Of a stretch of DNA of 23,019 bases, positions 7,528-14,266 are shown in pieces. Origin of the DNA: Chloroflexota bacterium (GTDB lineage Bacteria > Chloroflexota > Limnocylindria > QHBO01); assembly GCA_024636135.1 (NCBI GenBank), contig JAGXHP010000131.1, positions 1 to 23,019 of the forward strand. The letters run 5' to 3'. The stretch's first letter is position 1. Each line of letters begins with the position of its first letter. A program made the translations under genes and the position numbers. The notes beneath the pieces are model-generated. The model was not told the DNA's origin, ran no database searches, and saw nothing but the letters and a program-made list of their open reading frames with translations.

Positions 7528-8889
7528 ATGACCCTTCGCGCCGGCCTGCTCGCCCTCGCCGTGGCGGTGGCCCTGGCCGGCTGCGGCCTGGCGGACACCG
7601 AGGCAACGCCGCGCACCACCTCGGATGCCGCCCCCGTCCCTTCGAGCGCCAGCGCGGCGCCCGACGGGCCGGCGGTCGTGCCCCCTCCGGGCTCGGAGAG
7701 CCGGGTCTATGGGTCGAATCCCGGCGCCATCGTGGTGGCGATCGACGCTGGACACGGCGGCTGTCTGGACTGGGGCGTTCCCGATCCGTCGGAGCGCGGC
7801 GTCGAGCTTGCGGAGAAGACAATGACGCTCGAGATCGCCCAGCGGCTGCGTGACTTGCTCGTCGACGGGGGCGTCGGAGTGGTCATGACCCGTGACGGGG
7901 ACGACGCGCTGGCCGGCGACGACTACCCGCCACTGGGCTGCGAGGGCGCCGCGTGGCGCGACGTGAACGGCGACGGCGTGGCGGGCTTCGGTCCGGACGT
8001 GCCCGAGGCCACGCGCACCCGGGACGAGCTCCAGGCGCGGCTCGACCTCGCCAACCTGTCGGCGGCCGACGTGCTGATCAGCATCCACATCAACTCGCCG
8101 AGCGAGGGCGGCCAGCGGATCGAAGTCGCGTTCAGCGAGACGTTCTACACCGACGAGACGCCGTGGGGCCCGACCTCGACGGCCGCCCTGGCGGACGCGG
8201 TCCAGCAGGGCGTCATGGGAGCACTCGATCCGCTGGCTTCGTACGAGCGGGGGGACCGCGGAACCACGGCCCACAATCTCTACATCGTCGCGCCGCCGCT
8301 GTTCGCACCGACCGCGGAACGGCCCGATCCGGCGAAGCAGCCGTCGCGCGGCGGCCTCATGCCGGTGGTGCTGGCCGAGGTCGGCTCGATCACGCTCCGA
8401 GAGGAACATGACCTCCTCGCATCGGCGGACGGGCAGGAGGCCGTGGCCCGCGGGCTGCTGGAGGGCGTCGCCGCGTACCTGGCAGGACGCGATCTCGCGG
8501 CGCGCATCAGCCTGGCCGACGTGCCGGACGTCGATCCGCCCAGTGCCACGACGGGTGACGGTCCGCTGTTCTGGGCACGGGCCGTCCCGGACGGCCGGGT
8601 GGCCCTGCGCCTCACGAACAGCGGGATGGCGGCGTGGCCGGATGACCTCCGGCTGGTCGTCGGATGGGCGCCCTCGAACCAGCCGTACCTGGCGCAGGCG
8701 CCGGCCGAGCTCGTCCCGGCCCCGATCGGCGTTCCGGCGCTCGAGCCTGGCGCCTCCGCCACGGTCGAGGTCGACCTGGCGACGGCCGGCGGAGGACGGA
8801 TGCTGGCATGGATCTCGCTGATGAGTGGCGAAAACACACTTGCGGATCTCGGGTCACCAGCCCTCCAACTGTCCACCGGTGCGCCCTGA
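7528..8889 (+). CDS. Lipoprotein N-acetylmuramoyl-L-alanine amidase (Amidase_3)
   Basis: This 453-residue zinc amidase should cut the bond between muramic acid and the stem peptide in peptidoglycan. Residues 1-19 are a lipoprotein signal with lipobox LAGC (Cys19), and a Pro/Ala/Ser-rich linker runs to about 65. The catalytic domain (about 67-320) has zinc ligands His76 in DAGHGG, Glu96 in ELAEKTMTLEIA and His187 in SIHINS, and catalytic Glu284 in LAEVGSI. Cys79 and Cys138 might form a disulfide. The C-terminal part (about 345-450) looks like an Ig-like sandwich with NSGMAAWPDDLRL and LEPGASATVEV, reminiscent of Nbr1/FW-type domains. The ribosome site is weak. The gene follows rho by 19 nt and is probably in its operon. 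Confidence 0.9.
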   Translation: MTLRAGLLALAVAVALAGCGLADTEATPRTTSDAAPVPSSASAAPDGPAVVPPPGSESRVYGSNPGAIVVAIDAGHGGCLDWGVPDPSERGVELAEKTMTLEIAQRLRDLLVDGGVGVVMTRDGDDALAGDDYPPLGCEGAAWRDVNGDGVAGFGPDVPEATRTRDELQARLDLANLSAADVLISIHINSPSEGGQRIEVAFSETFYTDETPWGPTSTAALADAVQQGVMGALDPLASYERGDRGTTAHNLYIVAPPLFAPTAERPDPAKQPSRGGLMPVVLAEVGSITLREEHDLLASADGQEAVARGLLEGVAAYLAGRDLAARISLADVPDVDPPSATTGDGPLFWARAVPDGRVALRLTNSGMAAWPDDLRLVVGWAPSNQPYLAQAPAELVPAPIGVPALEPGASATVEVDLATAGGGRMLAWISLMSGENTLADLGSPALQLSTGAP

Positions 8890-8931
8890 ACCGCCGCGGA
8901 GCTCACCGCTCCGCCTGACCCGAAGGTCCGG

Positions 8932-8952
8932 TGCGGTGCTTCCGCATGTTTT
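8932..8952 (+). terminator. Weak candidate terminator after the amidase gene
   Basis: A 5-bp stem TGCGG/CCGCA with a 5-nt loop is followed by TGTTTT. A further 6-bp hairpin, GCGGAG/CTCCGC, lies upstream at 8896-8914 without a U-tract. Both sit between the amidase stop and the next promoter. The stem is short, so termination may be partial or may depend on Rho. Confidence 0.3.
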
Positions 8953-8955
8953 GGT

Positions 8956-8985
8956 TTGACCGGCAGCCCGCGGCGCTGCTACGAT
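8956..8985 (+). promoter_or_regulatory. Sigma70-type promoter for the M23 peptidase gene
   Basis: TTGACC at 8956-8961 and TACGAT at 8980-8985 are separated by 18 bp. This is the best two-box promoter in the window. Transcription should start near 8992, giving a leader of about 110 nt before the M23 start codon. Confidence 0.65.
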
Positions 8986-8994
8986 CGTCAGCGC

Positions 8995-9075
8995 ATGGGA
9001 CCGGCCCTTCGGCGACGGGGGAGCGATCTGAACGTCGGACGGTCGTGGCGGTCGCATGTGACAGCGTTGACGTGA
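8995..9075 (+). CDS. Possible 26-codon upstream reading frame in the M23 leader
   Basis: The first ATG of the predicted M23 mRNA lies about 3 nt after the predicted start site and opens a 26-codon frame ending in TGA, 27 nt before the TTG start of the peptidase. The peptide is Arg-rich (MGPALRRRGSDLNVGRSW) and contains no regulatory run of one amino acid. It would need leaderless-style initiation. It may be coincidental. Confidence 0.2.
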   Translation: MGPALRRRGSDLNVGRSWRSHVTALT

Positions 9076-9102
9076 CCATCCGCAAGCGGAGCTGACTTTC
9101 TA

Positions 9103-9879
9103 TTGCCTTATCTGCGACGGCTGACCCGCCGCTTTACTGAGAGCCCATTGCCGACGAGGGTCATCGCTCACCTCTCTGTCGCTGGCCTCGTCGCCTTCGC
9201 CGCTGTCGCCGGCGTGGCGCAGTCCCAGGGCACCGGATCGGTGGATCCGACGCGCGCCGAGACTGGATTCCCGACGATCGTCTCGTCCGTTCGCGGCGCG
9301 GCCGATGCCACGGCCACCGCAGCCCCCTCCTCCTTCAGCGTCAGCGCACACCCCGCCGACGACCTCGCGCAGATCAATCGCGCGGCACCAGCTGAGATTC
9401 CGTCGGCGCTGCCGACGCCGGTCGCCATCGATCCCGACGCGACCCCCCTTGCCGCCCCCAACAGCGTTGGCGCGGTGAGCACCGGTCCGACGTCACGTGG
9501 CAGCGGCCAGGCGTTCGCCGTCGGTGGCCTCGTGTGGCCCGTGCCGGTCGGATCGATCAGCCAGTACTACCACGCGGGTCACCTCGCCCTCGACATCGCC
9601 GCGCCGTACGGATCGCAGGTCGTCGCCGCACAGGGCGGCGTCGTCACCTCGGCCGGCTGGCGCAACAACGGTGGCGGGTACGTGATCAGCATCGATCACG
9701 GGAACGGCATGGCGACCGTGTACAACCACCTCGGGTCGATCTGGGTCAGCCCCGGCCAGGCCGTCGGCGCGGGCCAGGGCATCGCGGGAGTCGGATGCAC
9801 CGGAATGTGCACCGGTCCGCACGTTCACTTCGAAGTCATCGTGAACGGCGTGATCGACAACCCACAGCGATACTTCTAG
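9103..9879 (+). CDS. Secreted M23 family metallopeptidase
   Basis: The 258-residue protein should cleave peptidoglycan cross-bridges outside the membrane. Residues about 18-40 are a hydrophobic signal or anchor after a basic N-terminus. A low-complexity Ala/Pro/Thr linker runs to about 140. The C-terminal M23 (LytM) domain at about 143-258 has zinc ligands His160 and Asp164 in GHLALD and His242 in the GPHVHFE motif. His209 in YNHLG and His240 complete the active site. The best start is a TTG at 9103, about 10 nt after a GGAG. No ATG or GTG lies between it and the in-frame stop at 9073. The promoter is at 8956-8985 and obgE follows 51 nt after the stop. Confidence 0.9.
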   Translation: MPYLRRLTRRFTESPLPTRVIAHLSVAGLVAFAAVAGVAQSQGTGSVDPTRAETGFPTIVSSVRGAADATATAAPSSFSVSAHPADDLAQINRAAPAEIPSALPTPVAIDPDATPLAAPNSVGAVSTGPTSRGSGQAFAVGGLVWPVPVGSISQYYHAGHLALDIAAPYGSQVVAAQGGVVTSAGWRNNGGGYVISIDHGNGMATVYNHLGSIWVSPGQAVGAGQGIAGVGCTGMCTGPHVHFEVIVNGVIDNPQRYF

Positions 9880-9930
9880 CCACACCGACCCTCCAACGTC
9901 ACGCAGTCGGCGCTCGTCGCCGGCTTCGCC

Positions 9931-11220
9931 ATGTCCAACCCGACCTTCGCTGATCGCGCGCGCGTCCTCGTCGCCGGTGGAAGCGGGGGGGACGGCGCCT
10001 CCACATTCCGACGCGAGGCTCACGTGCCGCGCGGTGGCCCCGATGGTGGTGACGGTGGCAAGGGAGGGAGCGTGATCCTCGTCGTCGAGCCGGGAATGAC
10101 GACGCTCGGCGACTTCAAGCGCCGGCGTCACGTTCGCGCGGCACCCGGTGGCCGAGGTGCCGGGCGGCGTGCCCACGGCAAGAACGCCAAGGACGTGACG
10201 GTCAGCGTCCCGCCGGGGACCCTGGTGCGCACCTATCCCGATGGGGAGTTCATCGGCGAGCTGATGGAGGCCGACGCGCGGCTTGTCGTTGCGCGCGGGG
10301 GCCGCGGTGGTCGCGGCAACGTGCACTTCGCGAGCGCCACCCATCGGGCGCCGAAGCACGCGGAGAAGGGGACGCCAGGCGAGGAGCTGCGGATCGAGCT
10401 GGAGCTGAAGCTCATCGCCGACATCGGCCTGGTGGGTGCCCCGAATGCCGGCAAGTCAACGCTGCTGGCCGCGCTGACCGAGGCCCGCCCGGAGGTTGGC
10501 GCGTACCCGTTCACCACGCTCACCCCCAACCTGGGGGTCATGGCGCTCGACGACGAGCGCACCGCGGTCATCGCCGACGTCCCGGGGCTGATCGAGGGTG
10601 CGAACGAGGGACGTGGGCTCGGCCATCACTTCCTGCGCCATGTCGAGCGGACGCGTGTCATCGTCGGCGTCGTCGACGGGGCGGGACGAGATCCCGTCGC
10701 CGAATGGGAAGCCGTGGCCGAGGAGCTGCGCCTGCACGATGCCGCCCTCCTCGATCGCCCGATGCCGCTGGTGGTCACCAAGCTCGACTTGCCGGAGGCC
10801 CGCGAGCGCTGGCCGGAGATCCAGCACGCCCTGGGTGCCTCGTCCGGCCGGCCGATCGCGGTCAGCGCCCACGATGGGTCCGGGCTCGAAGAACTGCGCG
10901 CGGCCCTGTCCGCCGCCCTGGCCGATGCGGAGCTCGCCGAGGCGGAGCGGCCCGCCGAGGCCCGCCTCCGCGTCCACACCTTCGATCCACTGGCGGAGGG
11001 CTGGGAGGTGGTGGCTGAAGGCGGCTCGCTCCGCGTTCGAGGTCGCCGCATCGAGATGCAGGCGGCGCGCACCGACTTCGACAATTCCGAATCGCGGGAC
11101 CGTTTCTGGCGCCAGCTCGAGCGCCTCGGGATCGATGCGGAGCTGCGGCGTGCGGGGGCGGGGGCCGGCACCACGGTCCACATCGGGCCGATCGAGCTCG
11201 AATGGGGGGACGAGGATTGA
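9931..11220 (+). CDS. obgE: GTPase Obg (CgtA)
   Basis: This 429-residue essential GTPase works in 50S ribosome assembly and stress control. The glycine-rich Obg fold is at 1-160 (VAGGSGGDGASTFRRE, GGPDGGDGGKGG). The G domain has G1 GAPNAGKST at 169-177, the switch I segment FTTLTPN at 194-200, G3 DVPGL at 216-220, and G4 TKLD at 283-286, where most Obg proteins have NKxD. The C-terminal OCT domain (about 345-429, FDPLAEGWEVV) is present. The OCT domain is found only in part of the family. The usual upstream partners rplU and rpmA are absent here, and an M23 peptidase takes their place. No Shine-Dalgarno is clear before the ATG. nadD overlaps or abuts the 3' end. Confidence 0.96.
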   Translation: MSNPTFADRARVLVAGGSGGDGASTFRREAHVPRGGPDGGDGGKGGSVILVVEPGMTTLGDFKRRRHVRAAPGGRGAGRRAHGKNAKDVTVSVPPGTLVRTYPDGEFIGELMEADARLVVARGGRGGRGNVHFASATHRAPKHAEKGTPGEELRIELELKLIADIGLVGAPNAGKSTLLAALTEARPEVGAYPFTTLTPNLGVMALDDERTAVIADVPGLIEGANEGRGLGHHFLRHVERTRVIVGVVDGAGRDPVAEWEAVAEELRLHDAALLDRPMPLVVTKLDLPEARERWPEIQHALGASSGRPIAVSAHDGSGLEELRAALSAALADAELAEAERPAEARLRVHTFDPLAEGWEVVAEGGSLRVRGRRIEMQAARTDFDNSESRDRFWRQLERLGIDAELRRAGAGAGTTVHIGPIELEWGDED

Positions 11221-11897
11221 GCTCGGCCCTGTTGATGGCGCCGCGATCCGCCCCGGAGAGCCGCGCGGTTCGTCAGTCGCCCGACGAGCCCGGGGTACGC
11301 ATCGGCATCCTCGGGGGGACGTTCGACCCGCCCCACCTCGGCCACCTGTGGCTGGCGACGGCCGCCGCCGACGCCATGGGGCTCGACCGGGTCCTGTTCA
11401 TGCCGGCGGCCCAGCCGCCGCACAAGGGCGGACGGCTGGTCACGCGAGCCGCGGATCGCATGCTGCTGACGCGTCTGGCCATTCAGGGCGACTCCCTCTT
11501 CGCGCTGAGCGGCCTCGAGATGGAGCGGCCCGGCCCCTCGTACACCCTGGACAGCGTTCTCGAGCTGAAGCGGCTCCATCCCGACGACGAGCTGATGCTG
11601 GTCATGGCCGCCGACTCGTTGGCCCAGATCGACACGTGGCACGAACCGGATCGGTTGCTCGACGAGATCGAATGGATCGTCGGCCCGCGGCCAGGGACCG
11701 ACGCGCCCGATCCGGAGCGGCTCCGCGATCGTTTCGGGGACCGGTCCACGCGCATCCACCTGCTCGAGGGACCGGCGCTGGCGATCAGCAGTTCCGACAT
11801 CCGGCGTCGGGTGGCGGCCGGACATGCCGTCCGCTACCTTGTGCCCCGCGACGTGGAGGAGCTGATCATCGAACGAGGACTGTATCGCCGTGGTTGA
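11202..11897 (+). CDS. nadD: Nicotinate-nucleotide adenylyltransferase
   Basis: The enzyme joins ATP and nicotinate mononucleotide to give deamido-NAD, a late step in NAD synthesis. The nucleotidyltransferase signature GILGGTFDPPHLGH lies near residue 35, and the second signature ISSSDIRRRVAAGHAVRYLVP lies near the C-terminus. The start is uncertain. The ATG at 11202 (231 residues) overlaps obgE by 19 nt. A TTG at 11217 overlaps the obgE stop and has a G-rich stretch before it. An ATG at 11235 gives 220 residues. All three precede the conserved core. The 3' end overlaps rsfS by 8 nt, so obgE, nadD and rsfS form one transcription unit. Confidence 0.93.
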   Translation: MGGRGLSSALLMAPRSAPESRAVRQSPDEPGVRIGILGGTFDPPHLGHLWLATAAADAMGLDRVLFMPAAQPPHKGGRLVTRAADRMLLTRLAIQGDSLFALSGLEMERPGPSYTLDSVLELKRLHPDDELMLVMAADSLAQIDTWHEPDRLLDEIEWIVGPRPGTDAPDPERLRDRFGDRSTRIHLLEGPALAISSSDIRRRVAAGHAVRYLVPRDVEELIIERGLYRRG

Positions 11898-12288
11898 CGA
11901 GGCGGCCGAGGAGAAGGTCGTGAACGAGCGCGTCGACATCCCGGAGGATGCGGCGGCGCTCGCGCATCGGATCGTCGAGATCGCCTCGGACAAGAAGGGC
12001 AACGACATCGTCATGCTGCGCACGGCGGAGCTGACGACGATGGCCGACTTCTTCGTGATCTGCTCGGGCCGCAGCGATCGCCAGGTCGCTGCGCTGTCCG
12101 GTGCCATCGTGGACGAGCTGCGCGACGAGGGCATTCGCCCGTTGGGTGTGGAAGGTCGCCAGTCGTCGCGCTGGGTCCTGCTCGACTTCGGCACGGTCAT
12201 CGTGCACGTCTTCGCCCCGGAAGAGCGGGAGTTCTACGGCCTCGAGCGGCTGTGGAGCCAGGCCACGCAGGTCGTCCGCATCGTCTGA
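11890..12288 (+). CDS. rsfS: Ribosomal silencing factor RsfS
   Basis: The 132-residue protein starts at a GTG inside the end of nadD. RsfS binds uL14 on the 50S subunit and blocks subunit joining when nutrients are low. The core (about 20-125) shows the family order: a KKGNDIVMLRTAELTTMADF strand-helix segment, VICSGRSDRQV, then GVEGRQSSRWVLLDFG and VHVFAPEEREFYGLERLW. Length is normal apart from an acidic N-terminal extension of about 18 residues. The nadD-rsfS pair is widely conserved. About 110 nt without an obvious gene follow. Confidence 0.95.
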   Translation: MVDEAAEEKVVNERVDIPEDAAALAHRIVEIASDKKGNDIVMLRTAELTTMADFFVICSGRSDRQVAALSGAIVDELRDEGIRPLGVEGRQSSRWVLLDFGTVIVHVFAPEEREFYGLERLWSQATQVVRIV

Positions 12289-12387
12289 CCGCTTTTAGGC
12301 GTGGGATGCGGCCGCTGCCGCCATTGGTACTGGTAGGTCGTGCCGGCATGGGCCATCGGTCCCATTGAGAGGCGGCGCCGGGCTTCG

Positions 12388-12393
12388 CATGCT
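12388..12393 (+). promoter_or_regulatory. Possible -10-like hexamer before the zinc-ribbon gene
   Basis: CATGCT is followed by 6 nt and then the ATG at 12400. The spacing is the same as in the TAnnnT-start arrangement seen elsewhere in the window, but the first base deviates. The 12289-12399 gap otherwise holds no structure I can name. Confidence 0.25.
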
Positions 12394-12399
12394 CAGGCC

Positions 12400-12678
12400 A
12401 TGAACGACCAGACGCGACGTTCGCGACCGATCGAGACCTGCCGCTTCTGCAGCGGGTCCCTCCTGACGAGCGTGTTCGACACCGTCTTCCGCGACCCGGA
12501 AGCCGACGAGCGACTCTTCTTTGCCATCCCCGGTGCGCTGTGCGTGCCGTGCCGGCAGCTCTATGTCGACCAGCAGCTGATCGGGATCCTGGGTCTCGAC
12601 GGCGCGCGCTGCACGTTCGCCATCGAGTCCGATCGGGTGCTGAGCGCCGGGTCCGCCGGTCAGGCGCCCGCGGCCTGA
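12400..12678 (+). CDS. Small zinc-ribbon protein (YgiT/MqsA-type finger)
   Basis: The 92-residue protein has a CRFC pair near residues 14-17 and a CVPC pair near 48-51, separated by a beta-rich stretch with FFAIPGALCVPCRQLYVDQQ. The order CxxC, hydrophobic strand, Ile-Pro, CxxC, Tyr resembles the YgiT-type zinc finger found in MqsA-like antitoxins and in many orphan proteins. There is no helix-turn-helix domain and no toxin partner beside it, so an orphan finger is more likely than an antitoxin. An in-frame ATG at 12340 would add 20 Arg-rich residues. The ATG at 12400 is preferred because the finger starts soon after it and because of the CATGCT hexamer. It converges on holA with a 5-bp gap. 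Confidence 0.75.
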   Translation: MNDQTRRSRPIETCRFCSGSLLTSVFDTVFRDPEADERLFFAIPGALCVPCRQLYVDQQLIGILGLDGARCTFAIESDRVLSAGSAGQAPAA

Positions 12679-12683
12679 CCTCC

Positions 12684-13712
12684 TCAGCCCGGCCGGGACG
12701 CCAGCAGGTGCTCTCCGAGCCAGGCAACCAGCGCGGGCTCCTCGTCCATCGCGTTTGACTTGATCGCGACATCGGCCTCGAAGAGCCCGATGAGCATCCG
12801 TTCCAGCTCGTCGCCGCGGTAGCGCCGCGCGGCCTCGACGATCCGGTCCGCCACGCGCGCATTGCCTCGCCCGATGCGCCGCGTGATCTCCGTCGTGGGC
12901 GTCCTGGCGGCCACGAGGTCGCGAGCCACGATGAGGTCGGAGACGCGACCGGCCAGTGAGGCCAGGATCCGCAGGCCGGGCTGGCCGTCCGCCAGGGCTC
13001 GGCGCAGCGCTTCTGCTGCCGCCGCCGGCTCGCGCCGATCGAGTGCGTTGGTGATGGCGAAGACCGAGGCCGGCCGCGTGTCGGTGGTCAGCGCCTCGAC
13101 GTCGTCCACGCCGATCGGCCGTTCGCCGGCATAGGTCGCGAGCTTGCGCAGCTCCGAGTCGGCAATGCGGGTCATCTCGCCACGCTCGACATCGGTCTCC
13201 CAGATCTGACCGCCGATCCGCTCGGCAAGCACGTGCGCCGCGCGGACTTCGATCTTCACGTCGAGCCGCGCCGCGTGGCTCACGATCCAGCCGCGCAGCT
13301 CGCCGCGTCGGGGGGCGTCGTGCTGCTCGGCCCGGCCGCCGCGCTCCTTGATGGCCGCCGCCAACCGCTTGAGAAGGGCCGGAGGCTTCGTGATGTCGCG
13401 CGACGGCCGCTCCTCGACGAGGGCCAATGCCGCGCCATCGGGCAGCTCCGCGACGAGGGCCAGCAGCCGATCCGTCGCCGCCGTCGAGCGCCCGGCGGCG
13501 CGCAGCGGCTGACGCAACACCGCGAGGTGAGCGCCGAACATGCCCATCGTCCCGGCCTCGAGTCGCGCGCGATCGATCGCCGCCTCGTCCGGGGTGCCCG
13601 TGGGGCTGATCTCGACCCGATCGGTGGCATCGACCTCCGCCGCGAAGTCACGAAGGGCGAGGTCCAGGCCGAATCCGTCGTCGCCGTGGAGCAGGAGCAG
13701 TGAGGCGCTCAT
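12684..13712 (-). CDS. holA: DNA polymerase III subunit delta
   Basis: The 342-residue clamp-loader subunit opens the beta clamp during loading onto primed DNA. It begins LLLLHGDDGFGLDLALRDF, the altered P-loop region that opens delta subunits. It continues with the ELPDGAALALVEERPS strand-turn, the RGELRGWIVSHAARLDVKI linker helix, ELRKLATYAG, and FAITNALDRREPAAAAEALR, and ends with the helical collar domain (LYEALFEADVAIK-like, here LIGLFEADVAIKSN). Length is typical. The start ATG at 13712 overlaps the TGA of the HD-domain gene (ATGA). The comEA-comEC-holA order is common in many bacteria, and here an HD gene is inserted before holA. Confidence 0.88.
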   Translation of the reverse strand: MSASLLLLHGDDGFGLDLALRDFAAEVDATDRVEISPTGTPDEAAIDRARLEAGTMGMFGAHLAVLRQPLRAAGRSTAATDRLLALVAELPDGAALALVEERPSRDITKPPALLKRLAAAIKERGGRAEQHDAPRRGELRGWIVSHAARLDVKIEVRAAHVLAERIGGQIWETDVERGEMTRIADSELRKLATYAGERPIGVDDVEALTTDTRPASVFAITNALDRREPAAAAEALRRALADGQPGLRILASLAGRVSDLIVARDLVAARTPTTEITRRIGRGNARVADRIVEAARRYRGDELERMLIGLFEADVAIKSNAMDEEPALVAWLGEHLLASRPG

Positions 13713-14266
13713 GCCCCGGCCTCCCACGCGCCGCGCAGACGCTCGACCAGGTCGTCCACGGCCAACCCGACCACCTCGGCCAGCTCGGCTTCCAGCGCGT
13801 GGGCCGGACGGCGTGCCGCGTCGATCGCGTCCGCATGCCGCGGATGACGCTCCTTCATGTCGTCCAGGCGCTCGTCGACGGTGAGGAACTCCTGCGCCAC
13901 GTGCCGATCGGCGACGGCCACCAGCACGGACGGCCAGCCGATCGGGAAGCGCTCCTCGTCGAGCAAACAGGTGATCGGGTGGGAGGCGACCGGCATCGCC
14001 AGCTCTTCGAACCCCGTCGCCTCGAGACGCCGCGCCCCGACGATGCCATGCTCGCCGCCCGTGCGCCGGATCTCGATCTTGTCGATGTCGTGGAGCAGGG
14101 CCGCCGCCTCGACCAGGGCGCCGTCGATCGGGATCCGCGCCTCGGCCAGCAGGGCGGCGGCAGCGACGGCGACGCGAGCCACGCCCTCGGAGTGGCGAAC
14201 GATGCCGTCCGGCAGCTGGGCGTCGGCAAGCAGGCGGCGGGCGGCGGAGCGATCGGGAACGGCCAC
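13709..14266 (-). CDS. HD-domain phosphohydrolase-like protein
   Basis: The 185-residue protein has the HD superfamily metal-binding order: His25 in IVRHSEGV, His59-Asp60 in LLHDIDK, EHGIVGA near 72-78, and Asp120 in ADRHV. Such proteins hydrolyse nucleotides or phosphoesters, but the substrate cannot be predicted. The GTG start at 14266 has TAGCAT 6 nt upstream, which would give a leaderless mRNA. The gene lies largely inside the open frame of comEC in a different frame. Its residue composition and conserved motifs show that the HD frame is the one under protein-level constraint here. The stop overlaps the holA start. Confidence 0.85.
   Translation of the reverse strand: MAVPDRSAARRLLADAQLPDGIVRHSEGVARVAVAAAALLAEARIPIDGALVEAAALLHDIDKIEIRRTGGEHGIVGARRLEATGFEELAMPVASHPITCLLDEERFPIGWPSVLVAVADRHVAQEFLTVDERLDDMKERHPRHADAIDAARRPAHALEAELAEVVGLAVDDLVERLRGAWEAGA

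Noticed and set aside
8992..9102. c-di-AMP (ydaO/yuaA) riboswitch before the M23 gene
   Set aside because: The class often controls cell-wall hydrolases, so I looked for its conserved blocks. Only a loose G-rich stretch is present, and the characteristic pairing blocks are missing.
11887..14266. A phage, transposon or toxin-antitoxin region around the zinc-finger and HD genes
   Set aside because: No integrase, transposase, terminal repeats, toxin partner or composition shift is visible. Flanking genes are core housekeeping genes.
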